Source: Pseudobdellovibrionaceae bacterium (GTDB lineage Bacteria > Bdellovibrionota > Bdellovibrionia > Bdellovibrionales > Bdellovibrionaceae). From it: DNA of 64,000 nt. The position numbers and the translations under genes are program-made. The notes under the pieces were generated by a model, which was not told where the DNA came from, did no database searches, and saw only the letters and a program-made list of their open reading frames with translations. Shown piece by piece: positions 1 to 7,727 of the stretch (position 1 is its first letter; the number at the start of each line of letters is the position of its first letter). Location of the stretch: positions 1-64,000 of the forward strand of contig JAEUWH010000035.1 in NCBI GenBank assembly GCA_016785955.1, read 5' to 3'.

Positions 1-33
1 CAATTTCTATTTTGGCTAAGAGATTAACTCCCA

Positions 34-50
34 CCCGCGCTGGGCGCGGG
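34..50. repeat. GC-rich perfect hairpin
   Basis: A perfect 7-bp inverted repeat (CCCGCGC / GCGCGGG) with a TGG loop sits in otherwise AT-rich non-coding sequence. No T-tract follows on either strand, so a classical terminator is unlikely. The rest of 1-242 shows only a weaker CCTAT/ATAGG hairpin (90-103) and no convincing gene. Confidence 0.4.
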
Positions 51-242
51 CCGATTCTGAAAGTAAGTTAAATTTAGTTTAAAAATCAACCTATGGTTAT
101 AGGTATTCTAAGGATAAATTTTTTTCAAAAATTCAAAATGCGAGACGTTCAAGGATTTCTCGCGGAGTCCTACGCAATGTAGGCCGCTCAAACGGAATCC
201 CATAGTGGCAACGAAGTCAGTTTGAATTTTTAGGAAGAATTG

Positions 243-716
243 GTGCGCCAACCCGAATACGGTACGAACTATGCGTACTTCGTTGATTTCATTCGAGTTT
301 GTCTCTCGGCCAAGCTTCTAAGTTCAGAAGAAATTGGTAAGCTTTACCTGGAACAGAAACTTTCCCTCAATCAAATCGCATCCAAATTTAAGGTTTCAAG
401 ATCTGCCATCAGGTCCCGACTTCGTGGCCTCGGGATTGATATTGACGCCGTAAAACCGGTCGCAACGAATCCTGAAAACTACCGCTACAATACGCCACCC
501 TATGGTTTTCAGGTTCGGGACGGAAAATTACTTCCCAACCGACTGGAAATGAAAATTTGCCGCCTCATTATTGAATTGATCCAGCGTGGAGGTCGCAATC
601 ACAGCGAAGTCGCAAGAGAACTTACGCGACGAGGTTTCAAAAGCCGCACCGGAAAAACCAAATGGGACAGCAAAACAGTTTTTAACATTTTTAAACGATG
701 GAAAGATAAACTTTAA
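243..716 (+). CDS. Serine-recombinase fragment (HTH plus recombinase domain)
   Basis: This 157-residue protein has an N-terminal helix-turn-helix (about residues 30-65, with SLNQIASKFKVSRSAIRSRL) followed by a segment like the recombinase DNA-binding domain of large serine recombinases (PPYGFQ, then ARELTRRGFKSRTG and WDSKTVFNIFKRWK). The catalytic resolvase domain with its nucleophilic serine is absent, so it cannot recombine DNA alone. It could be a decayed integrase or a co-opted DNA-binding protein. GTG at 243 is preferred over TTG at 240 because AGGAAG (232-237) is then 5 nt upstream. It lies in an accessory strip beside a tRNA gene. The domain call rests on motif reading. Confidence 0.6.
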   Translation: MRQPEYGTNYAYFVDFIRVCLSAKLLSSEEIGKLYLEQKLSLNQIASKFKVSRSAIRSRLRGLGIDIDAVKPVATNPENYRYNTPPYGFQVRDGKLLPNRLEMKICRLIIELIQRGGRNHSEVARELTRRGFKSRTGKTKWDSKTVFNIFKRWKDKL

Positions 717-730
717 TAAAGGATTACTTT

Positions 731-901
731 ATGAATGATCTGATTAACACCGCTATTTTAATCGATACGCTTTTTGGCGGTACTGTTGCCGCTGATAGGA
801 TCTATGTTTCCGTGCGACGAACGGCACTAGAAAAATCTGCAAAAGGACTTCCGAACCTTGCTCCATTTGCACGGCAACTAACGAAGAAAGCCAGCAAGTA
901 G
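731..901 (+). CDS. Small hypothetical protein (56 aa)
   Basis: A 56-codon frame starts 14 nt after the recombinase-like gene, with an AAAGG ribosome-binding site at about 718-722. The product begins MNDLINTAILIDTLFGG and ends in a basic tail (RQLTKKASK). It resembles no family I know. A convincing intrinsic terminator follows at 953-985, which supports a transcription unit ending here. An 82-codon frame on the other strand (753-1001) overlaps it but runs through that terminator and is less likely. Confidence 0.35.
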   Translation: MNDLINTAILIDTLFGGTVAADRIYVSVRRTALEKSAKGLPNLAPFARQLTKKASK

Positions 902-952
902 TATACAGATCAAGTATTACAGCCTGTTGGAGTAATGGCACTTTCTTAAATA

Positions 953-985
953 GAACCGCGAGTTCGGAAGTTTCGCGGTTCTTTT
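953..985 (+). terminator. Rho-independent terminator
   Basis: A 9-bp stem (GAACCGCGA at 953-961 with TCGCGGTTC at 973-981) and an 11-nt loop are followed by TTTT. It would end the transcript carrying the recombinase fragment and the small ORF. Confidence 0.7.
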
Positions 986-1096
986 GCATTGGCGTAGTCA
1001 AAAAAATTTAGGTAAGATGACCTCAAATCTGTTTTAAGCATTGGATTTTAGTCTGGCTAGGTTCTCGGTAGAGGATTTTGATGTTACAGTATAATT

Positions 1097-2005
1097 GTGA
1101 AATTAAAGATATCGATCCTGGCAATTACAATTATAATCACTGCGAGCCTAGTGATTCTTCTATCTGTAGATAACGATTCGGACAGCCGTTATCCTGCTGC
1201 CTATTTCCAAGGATCCACGTTTAGAGAAGCTGTACCAAAAGAAGCGGAAAAAGCAGTTCAAGTTTTGGGATGCTCTGGTAACCTTTTGAAAAGTTCTGAT
1301 GGAAATTTGTATGTTCTGATGGCAGGACACTGCCTCAAGTTTATTGACACGTGTTTCGACATAAATATCAGGCTTCACATTGAAGAGCATGACCAGAAAA
1401 CTTTTGTTAATGGTAAATGCCGAGAAATGAAAATCAATGATAAAGAACACGACATCGTTATTTTCAAGGCGGAACTCTTCAAAGATAATATGCGATATTA
1501 CCCTAATGAGGATCTAAAATATTGCCTTGAAGAGAATATTCTCCCTCAGGAAACGCCGCTGCGAGTAGTTCATTTTCCGAATTTTAATCCTGATAAAATC
1601 AATGCTCCAAAAGCAACCGTCGCTTCCGCCGTTGGAGACATAATTACTAAAACCCCCCGCGTTTCAGAAAACTGTTCAATTATTTCTGAACCCGTATGGT
1701 GCGCGGAATGCCGCGATAAACAAACTGTCCAATGGGTTAACTGCCCTCTTTTTGAAGGTTCAAGTGGTGCTGGCCTTATCAATCTAAAGAATTCCTGTAT
1801 TGCTGGCGTTGCTCATGCCGCAGATCCCGGAGCGAAGGAGTTTGCGGCAAATGAAAAGGGTGCCTCAATGGCGGTAATGTCTCTTTTTGTTAAAAAGCAT
1901 CGTAAGCAGTTAGATGAACTTAAAATTAAAATCGGAGATACGAGTTCAGAAGAAAGCATCATGGATTCTTCAAATCAAGAATCTCAAAGTAATAGCGTAA
2001 GATAG
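1097..2005 (+). CDS. Trypsin-like serine protease, membrane-anchored or secreted
   Basis: The 302-residue protein starts with a hydrophobic N-terminal segment (about 4-23), a signal anchor or signal peptide that would place the enzyme in the periplasm or outside. The S1-type triad is visible: His78 in AGHC, Asp119 in HDIVIFK and Ser223 in GSSGAG. Several cysteines suggest disulfides. The C-terminal 25 residues are Ser/Glu-rich and look disordered. The GTG start at 1097 has no clear ribosome-binding site and lies directly after a TATAAT hexamer (1090-1095), so the true start or promoter may differ from this call. The gene stands alone between a terminator and a toxin-antitoxin pair. Its substrate is unknown. 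Confidence 0.7.
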   Translation: MKLKISILAITIIITASLVILLSVDNDSDSRYPAAYFQGSTFREAVPKEAEKAVQVLGCSGNLLKSSDGNLYVLMAGHCLKFIDTCFDINIRLHIEEHDQKTFVNGKCREMKINDKEHDIVIFKAELFKDNMRYYPNEDLKYCLEENILPQETPLRVVHFPNFNPDKINAPKATVASAVGDIITKTPRVSENCSIISEPVWCAECRDKQTVQWVNCPLFEGSSGAGLINLKNSCIAGVAHAADPGAKEFAANEKGASMAVMSLFVKKHRKQLDELKIKIGDTSSEESIMDSSNQESQSNSVR

Positions 2006-2248
2006 ACGTATGGATAGTAAACCTGCCTAATTTTCGCGAATCGATCGCGATTTCAGATCTTTCATGACCAGCCAATGGTGGAAATAAGTCCGGCTAGTCA
2101 ACGAAGGTAAACACACGAAATATTGGCCAATGGACTAATCGGGCTAGGGGAAATTCTAAAAAAGAATATCAGAAGGGGTTTCGCGTGATTTTATATCTCT
2201 TAGCTTCAAATTCTTTTTCAAATCAAAGCCTATGAATTAAATATTTTT

Positions 2249-2539
2249 TTAGGCCGCCTCAGCATCCATATCCCAGTCAGCAAAAGCAAGAACCGCCGGG
2301 TGGACTTTAAGAGCCCTGCCTAACACCTTAGCTCGGTCAATGCCCATCACGATACGATCATGCTCCAAAGAAGAAACTGTCGCCTGCTTAAGCCCAGATT
2401 TCTCCGCAAGTTCTGCCTGAGTATAACCTTGCAGTTCACGATAAATTTTTAGCGCTTTACCGGGAGTCAATTTTCCATACTTCTTTGCAACTACGAATTC
2501 ACTATCCAGAATCTCACGTACTTTTTTTCCTAAAGGCAT
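2249..2539 (-). CDS. higA: HigA-type antitoxin, XRE-family HTH
   Basis: The 96-residue protein has an XRE helix-turn-helix at about residues 37-70 (GYTQAELAEKSGLKQATVSSLE), typical of antitoxins that bind both their toxin and the operon promoter. ATG at 2539 is chosen over the in-frame ATG at 2560 because AGGAG lies just upstream of it. It begins one base after the toxin stop codon, so the pair is in the toxin-first order of higBA modules and is probably translationally coupled. The symbol is by family and order only. Confidence 0.75.
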   Translation of the reverse strand: MPLGKKVREILDSEFVVAKKYGKLTPGKALKIYRELQGYTQAELAEKSGLKQATVSSLEHDRIVMGIDRAKVLGRALKVHPAVLAFADWDMDAEAA

Positions 2540-2540
2540 A

Positions 2541-2822
2541 TTATTTTCTCCTATAATCATGAGGCGTTATTTTTAAAACTAGGATTTTCACGGCGCCACC
2601 TTTAACGACGTAAATAACTCTCCACTGCTCACTGAGCGACGAGGCTCGAGCCCCTTTCCACTCACCTTTTAAAGCATGATCCCAGTAGCCATTAATTTTC
2701 TGCACACCTGGTGGACCGTAATGCTCGATCAGGTTTTTCCAAGCATCGAAAGAGTCACGAATGGCTTGTGGTGCTTTTTTAATTTCTTTTTCTGCTGACC
2801 TTGCTATTTCGACGATCCACAT
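2541..2822 (-). CDS. higB: HigB/RelE-superfamily toxin
   Basis: This 93-residue basic protein matches the phage-derived/HigB branch of the RelE-ParE fold, with KKAPQAIRDSFDAWKNLIE near the N-terminus and WRVIYVV...ILVLKITPH near the C-terminus. Members usually cleave ribosome-bound mRNA, and the XRE protein encoded immediately downstream would neutralise it. The length is normal and no truncation is visible. The module sits in the accessory strip between a recombinase fragment and a tRNA gene, fitting a role in island maintenance. That role is inferred. Confidence 0.75.
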   Translation of the reverse strand: MWIVEIARSAEKEIKKAPQAIRDSFDAWKNLIEHYGPPGVQKINGYWDHALKGEWKGARASSLSEQWRVIYVVKGGAVKILVLKITPHDYRRK

Positions 2823-2961
2823 TACTTAAAGATAATATTACTTTTAGATAATGTCAAGAGTGAGCTTAAAATGAATATAAAGCTCGAATTGAAAACTTCG
2901 TAAGAAATTGAAATCACTAATTATTTTAAAAAAGATAAGCCCGAAAACACTCGAAGCGATA

Positions 2962-2977
2962 GGTACGAGTTCGTACC
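2962..2977. repeat. Perfect dyad beside tRNA 3' end
   Basis: GGTACGA and TCGTACC form a perfect 7-bp dyad around a 2-nt centre, 10 bp beyond the 3' end of the tRNA-Arg gene. It has no T-tract, so it may be a protein-binding site or processing hairpin rather than a terminator. Confidence 0.3.
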
Positions 2978-2987
2978 GAGAATGAAT

Positions 2988-3064
2988 TGGTGCACCCGTC
3001 AGGAGTTGAACCTGAAACCCTTTGATCCGAAGTCAAATACTCTATCCAATTGAGCTACGGGTGC
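2988..3064 (-). tRNA. tRNA-Arg (anticodon UCG)
   Basis: On the minus strand a complete cloverleaf can be drawn. The acceptor stem is GCACCCG/CGGGTGC, the D-arm starts GCTCAATTGG, and the anticodon stem TTTGA/TCAAA encloses a 7-nt loop with TCG at positions 34-36. The T-arm contains GGTTCAACTCC, followed by discriminator A and an encoded CCA. Anticodon UCG reads CGA-type Arg codons. Its 3' end faces the accessory genes at 243-2822, the geometry of a tRNA-targeted island. No direct repeat of the tRNA 3' end was found within the window. Confidence 0.92.
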
Positions 3065-3155
3065 CTTGAAATGAAAATTCAATATACTTACATACACCCT
3101 GGCTGTAAACACGAAGGATTGACTTTTTGCGAAAAACATCTGTAATCGAGGTTTT

Positions 3156-4751
3156 ATGCAGTTAATTTTTAAGCAAACTCCTCGCTTTATCGTCGCCGAC
3201 AAACCTCATGGACTAAATACCCATAAAATTGATGACTATAAAGACGGTTTCAAAGAGTTCTTAGAGCAAAAGACGGGACTTGAGCTGGGCATCGTCTCGC
3301 GTTTAGATTTGACCACCTCGGGTTTGATTTTGTTCCCACTAAAAACCTTTGCTAACGATATCAATATTCTTTGGCAAAGCCCTTCAACCACAAAAACCTA
3401 CCTTTTAGTCACCGATCGTAGCCCCAAAAATCTGGCTGAAAATTTCAGCATTCAATCGTTTATTGAGCAAAAACCTGGCGAGAAAACGTGGCACAGCGAC
3501 CCGCACAAGCCAGCCAATGCCATCAGCCATTTCACACGCATGCGCACCCTCGGCCCACTCACCGTATGGCAAGTCACAATCGAGACGGGGAAGACCCACC
3601 AGATTCGATTACACGCCTTGGACGCCGGGATTCCCATTCTGGGCGACACCAAATATTCAGGCACTCCGTACTTTCGTCTTTGTTTACACGCCCATCAAAT
3701 TCAAATCGAGGGGGAAACGTTTATCTCCCCATCACCCTTTGAAACGATCACGGATTCCCATTATCCCTTGATCGCCGAATTTGAAAAACGCCAACGTCTT
3801 TACGCGCCAAGCCCCCAAGAATGCTTCCGCTGGACACACACCGAAACGAGCAATACCTTGCTGGATCAGTACGGCGAGCAATTATTTTTCTACGTCTACT
3901 TTTCCGAGGCAAAACAAAAAAATACGTCTCACTTGAAAATTGATTCTATCGAGAAAGCCCAAGTAACGGCACGATGGATCGCCGAATATTTTCAAAAGTC
4001 GCTTTACTTAAAGCCTATGTACGATCGAGGAAAAGCACCGCAAAAGAATGAACTTTTTTATTTCGATGTGACGACAAAAAATTGGCTCAGCGAATTTCCC
4101 GTCCATCAGTGGACCGCTATTGAAAATGATTTGAGATTTACGCTGAAATCTCACCAGGGCCAATCTCCTGGTCTGTTCTTGGATCAGCGAGAAAATCGTC
4201 GTTGGGTTTTACAAAATTCCCAGAGCAAAAAAGTAATGAATCTGTTCGCCTACACCGGCGGCTTCAGCATCTGTGCCGCCGTCGGCAAAGCGGCGGAAGT
4301 AACAACCGTTGATCTCAGCAAAGCGTTTCTCGAGTGGTCGAAAGAAAATTTCCTGATCAATACCCTAACGCTGCAACCGGAATTTCAGTTTTGGGCCGCA
4401 GATACAATGCATTTTCTCAAAGGTGCTATTAACAAAAATCGCAAATGGGACTTAATCGTCTGCGATCCCCCCACCTTTGGCCGCTCTGACAAAGGCGTCT
4501 TCCAAATCGAAAATGATATCGATTTATTGTTGCAGAACTGTTTCCAATGTTTAAATCCCGGTGGTCGCATCCTGTTTGCGACCAACTTCGAAAAGTGGAA
4601 TCTGGAAGAGGTCTACAATCAAGTCCGTAAGGCCCTAACCAAAAATAAAAATGCCTATACCTTAGAGAAAACCCCTTACCAAGGTCTAGATTTTGATTTT
4701 CCACATCAAAATGGAAAAATGAAATCTGTATTTATAATAAAAATTGTTTAG
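3156..4751 (+). CDS. RluA-family pseudouridine synthase fused to class I rRNA methyltransferase
   Basis: A 531-residue two-enzyme protein. Residues 1 to about 190 are an RluA-type pseudouridine synthase, with catalytic Asp51 in SRLDLTTSGL and a later TGKTHQIRLHA segment. Residues about 300-531 are a SAM-dependent RNA methyltransferase like RlmI/RlmK: the SAM-binding motif NLFAYTGGFS at about 360 and the catalytic-loop motif CDPPTFGRSD at about 435. The product probably modifies two positions in 23S rRNA. The ATG at 3156 has GAGG 4 nt upstream. No stop codon or frameshift separates the halves, so the fusion is real in this sequence. The exact target nucleotides cannot be read from sequence. 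Confidence 0.85.
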   Translation: MQLIFKQTPRFIVADKPHGLNTHKIDDYKDGFKEFLEQKTGLELGIVSRLDLTTSGLILFPLKTFANDINILWQSPSTTKTYLLVTDRSPKNLAENFSIQSFIEQKPGEKTWHSDPHKPANAISHFTRMRTLGPLTVWQVTIETGKTHQIRLHALDAGIPILGDTKYSGTPYFRLCLHAHQIQIEGETFISPSPFETITDSHYPLIAEFEKRQRLYAPSPQECFRWTHTETSNTLLDQYGEQLFFYVYFSEAKQKNTSHLKIDSIEKAQVTARWIAEYFQKSLYLKPMYDRGKAPQKNELFYFDVTTKNWLSEFPVHQWTAIENDLRFTLKSHQGQSPGLFLDQRENRRWVLQNSQSKKVMNLFAYTGGFSICAAVGKAAEVTTVDLSKAFLEWSKENFLINTLTLQPEFQFWAADTMHFLKGAINKNRKWDLIVCDPPTFGRSDKGVFQIENDIDLLLQNCFQCLNPGGRILFATNFEKWNLEEVYNQVRKALTKNKNAYTLEKTPYQGLDFDFPHQNGKMKSVFIIKIV

Positions 4752-4766
4752 ACTCGACTCTCAACT

Positions 4767-4910
4767 GATAGTCTAATATCATCAGGACTATCGGAAACGT
4801 GTCAAAGACAGGCGTAAGCCTAAAATCATATGATACGTGTACGATAGACCGTAGTGCATCTAGATGAGTTCGTGGGACGACAGGGAATGGGAGTTCCACA
4901 CTCGTTTAGA
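4767..4910 (+). ncRNA. Candidate structured RNA in gene-free gap
   Basis: The 324-bp gap 4752-5075 holds dense, nested self-complementarity. GATAGTC 4767-4773 pairs with GACTATC 4786-4792. Alternatively, 4785-4793 pairs with 4842-4850 (8 of 9 positions) and encloses a hairpin AGGC-GTAA-GCCT (4810-4821) with a GNRA-type loop and a palindrome ATCATATGAT (4825-4834). A 10-bp stem with two G-U pairs (4859-4868 with 4901-4910) continues into a 7-bp stem (4872-4878 with 4893-4899). The first two pairings are mutually exclusive, as in a switch. No coding frame fits. No known RNA family was recognised. The strand is uncertain; plus is assumed. The remainder (4911-5075) is A/T-rich with nothing recognisable. 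Confidence 0.4.
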
Positions 4911-5075
4911 CTGCCTTAAAAAATACAAACCAAAATTATTTCCTTAAAATTTACCTAGAGTTTACTTGGAGTTTTTTTAGATTTTTTTCTTAGAGTTTTC
5001 TACCAGAAACTAAACGCTAAACACTTAACACGAGAAGACTGATAAATGAAAAACTGTAAGCAAACGGTTTTGCCG

Positions 5076-5591
5076 CTAATATAACTTCGACAACTCCATA
5101 GAATACTTACCCGGGGCATAGTTCAGTAACCGCTGGTCACGCAATGTTTGAAAACGGGCGCCACCTCTGGCCTCGCTGGCAAAAGGGTATATCGCAATTC
5201 CTCCGCGAGGAGTAAATTCACCGATCACTTCGATGTACATAGGATTGATCAACGCCACAATATCATCACAAATCGTTTGCACGCAGTCTTCGTGGAAATC
5301 ACCATGATTTCGAAAGCTGAATAGGTACAATTTTAAAGATTTACTTTCGACCATTTTTTTATCAGCGATATAGTTAATAAAAATTTTAGCAAAGTCTGGC
5401 TGTCCCGTCTTTGGGCATAACGAAGTAAATTCAGTGCAGATGAACGTCGTCCACGCCACCTTACCAGGATTCTTGTTGTCGAACGCCTCTAACAAACCTG
5501 CATCATAATCCGAGGAATAATCCGTTCCCGATTGCCCAAGTTTAAATTTTTTTAATTCTTCGATCCGCGATGTCTTTTTAGTTTTAGCCAT
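5076..5591 (-). CDS. queF: NADPH-dependent 7-cyano-7-deazaguanine reductase QueF
   Basis: QueF reduces preQ0 to preQ1 in queuosine biosynthesis, in the cytoplasm. The 171-residue length fits the unimodal class. The catalytic pair is visible as Cys59 and Asp66 in LCPKTGQPD, and the signature ESKSLKLYLFSFRNHGDFHE follows at about 82. The neighbouring upstream gene on the same strand is the tRNA methyltransferase trmH, 34 nt away, so a tRNA-modification operon is plausible. That gap is too short to hold a preQ1 riboswitch. Family identification is firm. Confidence 0.95.
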   Translation of the reverse strand: MAKTKKTSRIEELKKFKLGQSGTDYSSDYDAGLLEAFDNKNPGKVAWTTFICTEFTSLCPKTGQPDFAKIFINYIADKKMVESKSLKLYLFSFRNHGDFHEDCVQTICDDIVALINPMYIEVIGEFTPRGGIAIYPFASEARGGARFQTLRDQRLLNYAPGKYSMELSKLY

Positions 5592-5625
5592 ACAATCACT
5601 TTCTTATTTAAAAAATTAATTTCGC

Positions 5626-6327
5626 TTACCTTTGCCGACTGAAATACTCGCGCAATTGGTCCGCACCAGAGTCCAACGTACGCAACACATAATGTGCGCG
5701 CAAAATCTCTTTTTGTAATTCGGTTAACTCGGACGACTTACCCAAATTTTTGCGTTTTTGAGCAATGTGATACAAACAAATCGCGGCGGCCACCGAGATG
5801 TTAAAACTCTGCACAAAGCCATACATCGGGATTTTAATTCGATAGTCTGCCGCCGCCTTCATCGCTTCGGACACACCATCCTTTTCATTTCCAAGCACCA
5901 GGGCCACTGGTTGAGAAAAATCGATATCATCGATCGCGATATTGGCATCCAACGACGTGACAATCAATTTTCTGTTCTCTGACTTTAAAAACTCAACCGC
6001 CGATTCAGTCGATGGCCACTTGCGCTCTTCAATCCATTTTTCCGCACCCCGTGTAACCCGTGCGGAATTTTTATACTTCTCACTCGTCTCAATCACATGA
6101 AACGGGGCAAAACCAAACGCCTCCGCACTCCGCACCACGGCCGAAACATTACCGCGATCATAAAGACTCTCGCAGACAGTGGCCACCTCGAACGTACGGT
6201 GAGCCAACACCTCGTCAAAACGCTTTTGCCGCTCGGGCGTTATTTGCGGCAACAACAAATCTAAAACTAATTTATAGTGAACATTCAGATGAGGCGACAG
6301 CACAATTTCTTCTGTATATGGAAACAC
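5626..6327 (-). CDS. trmH: tRNA (guanosine-2'-O)-methyltransferase TrmH (SpoU family)
   Basis: A SPOUT-fold methyltransferase of 233 residues, expected to methylate the ribose of G18 in tRNA using SAM. The three SpoU motifs are present: NVSAVVRSAEAFGF (about 60), LVLGNEKDGVSEA (about 143) and SFNISVAAAICLY (about 175). The start is GTG at 6327 with AAGGGG about 6 nt upstream. It follows the acyl-CoA dehydrogenase by 20 nt and precedes queF by 34 nt, all on the same strand. TrmH is preferred over RlmB because of the motif spacing and the C-terminal helical extension. Confidence 0.88.
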   Translation of the reverse strand: MFPYTEEIVLSPHLNVHYKLVLDLLLPQITPERQKRFDEVLAHRTFEVATVCESLYDRGNVSAVVRSAEAFGFAPFHVIETSEKYKNSARVTRGAEKWIEERKWPSTESAVEFLKSENRKLIVTSLDANIAIDDIDFSQPVALVLGNEKDGVSEAMKAAADYRIKIPMYGFVQSFNISVAAAICLYHIAQKRKNLGKSSELTELQKEILRAHYVLRTLDSGADQLREYFSRQR

Positions 6328-6347
6328 ACTTCGCCCCTTCTTATAGA

Positions 6348-7553
6348 TTAGATATCCAACACACTTGGATTTTTGGCCAAATCACGCGTGATATTTTTTT
6401 GATGCGCTTCCAATGTACCACCGCCAATTTCCAGTAACTTGGCGTCACGCCACAAACGCTCGACCGTGTACTCGCCCACATAACCATACCCACCTAAAAC
6501 TTGGATCGCACGATCGGCAACATTTTTACTCATGGTCGTCGCCACCAATTTCACACCATCACTGTCCAAGCGGTTACCTTCTTTGTTAAGATCCAAATTA
6601 CGAGCCGTTTCATAAACATACGCCTTCGCCGCTTTGTATTCCGCGTATGAATCGCCTATATATTTTTGAATTTGCCCAAAGAAACTTAAAGGTTTACCAA
6701 ATGCCTCACGCTCGAGTGCATATTTATTCATAACCTGAACACTGCGCCGAGCAATACCCAACGCCATCGCGGCCAGAGTCAAACGTTCGATCTCTAGATT
6801 CTTCATCATGTGAATCATCGAATCCCCTTCGTGACCGATCAATTGCGATGCCGAAATTTCGCAATTTTCAAAAACCAACTCGGCCGTATTCGAGGCTCGC
6901 ATCCCCAGTTTGTCTTTGATTTTTTGCCCCACGTAAAAACCTTTGGTACCTTTTTCAACCAAGAACGTCGAAATCAAAGGTCGACCATTTTTCTCGCCTG
7001 TTTTTGCATAGACTAAAACCAGATCACAGCATGTTTTGTTCTCATCAATTGTACCGTTCGTGATCCACATTTTGCGACCATTCAGAATAAATTTGTCACC
7101 TTTCTTTTCCGCCGTCGATGTCATACCCAGTACATCCGTACCCACATGCGGCTCGGACATACCCATGGCCCCAATCCACTCGCCCGAACAAACCTTGGGA
7201 AGATATTTCTTTTTTTGCTCCTCTGAACCATTTTGCGCTAAGTTATTCACCAGCAACATTGCGTGCGCCAGATAAGCTAAACAAAACCCCGGGTCCGCTG
7301 CCGATAACTCTTCATGAACAATCACCGCCGCGGTCGCGTCCATCCCGGCCCCACCATATTCTTCAGGAACCGTAAGTCCCATGATTCCCAGTTCGGCAGC
7401 CTTACGAAATAATTCCAAATTAAAATTCTCTTTACGATCAAATTCATGAGCTTGAGGTTCCACTTCGGCTTGCGTGAAGGCCGCTAACGTTTCGCGAAGC
7501 ATTTTGTGCTCGTCTGTAGGGTTGTACAAATCATAACTTTTGTAATGAGTCAT
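6348..7553 (-). CDS. Acyl-CoA dehydrogenase, isovaleryl-CoA-dehydrogenase-like
   Basis: A 401-residue FAD flavoenzyme that would oxidise the alpha-beta bond of an acyl-CoA. ATG at 7553 follows AAGGAG; the in-frame start at 7604 lacks this. Family motifs include MGMSEPHVGTDVLGM (FAD/substrate site), WITNG and the C-terminal LGGYGYVGEYTVERLWRDAK. The usual C-terminal catalytic Glu (YEGT in medium-chain enzymes) is replaced by GGGT. However, a Glu is present in LEIERLTLA, where isovaleryl- and long-chain-type enzymes carry the base, so the enzyme is probably active. Substrate chain length cannot be read from sequence. It begins a three-gene minus-strand run with trmH and queF. Confidence 0.85.
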   Translation of the reverse strand: MTHYKSYDLYNPTDEHKMLRETLAAFTQAEVEPQAHEFDRKENFNLELFRKAAELGIMGLTVPEEYGGAGMDATAAVIVHEELSAADPGFCLAYLAHAMLLVNNLAQNGSEEQKKKYLPKVCSGEWIGAMGMSEPHVGTDVLGMTSTAEKKGDKFILNGRKMWITNGTIDENKTCCDLVLVYAKTGEKNGRPLISTFLVEKGTKGFYVGQKIKDKLGMRASNTAELVFENCEISASQLIGHEGDSMIHMMKNLEIERLTLAAMALGIARRSVQVMNKYALEREAFGKPLSFFGQIQKYIGDSYAEYKAAKAYVYETARNLDLNKEGNRLDSDGVKLVATTMSKNVADRAIQVLGGYGYVGEYTVERLWRDAKLLEIGGGTLEAHQKNITRDLAKNPSVLDI

Positions 7554-7727
7554 CGTTAGCTCCTTGTTTTGAGAAGACTCATCTATACAAAGGCTTAGCA
7601 GCAAAGTAAACGGCTAAACCCAGAGCTTTTTACGCTTTGCGGAATGGGCATGAATACAAAATCTGCGTCGCCTCAGAAACCCGTAAATTCTGGTGACTCC
7701 GGTCCGGTCGCTCACTAGTCTGGATTT

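Noticed and set aside
753-1001. 82-codon minus-strand frame
   Set aside because: It runs through a good terminator and overlaps a plus-strand small ORF with a better ribosome-binding site.
4796-4850. Class I c-di-GMP riboswitch, suggested by CAAAG and a GNRA hairpin
   Set aside because: The second hairpin and the conserved junction bases do not fit, and the element is downstream of genes rather than in a leader.
6348-7553. Acyl-CoA dehydrogenase as a dead enzyme because GGGT replaces YEGT
   Set aside because: A Glu is present in LEIERLTLA, where isovaleryl- and long-chain-type enzymes carry the catalytic base.
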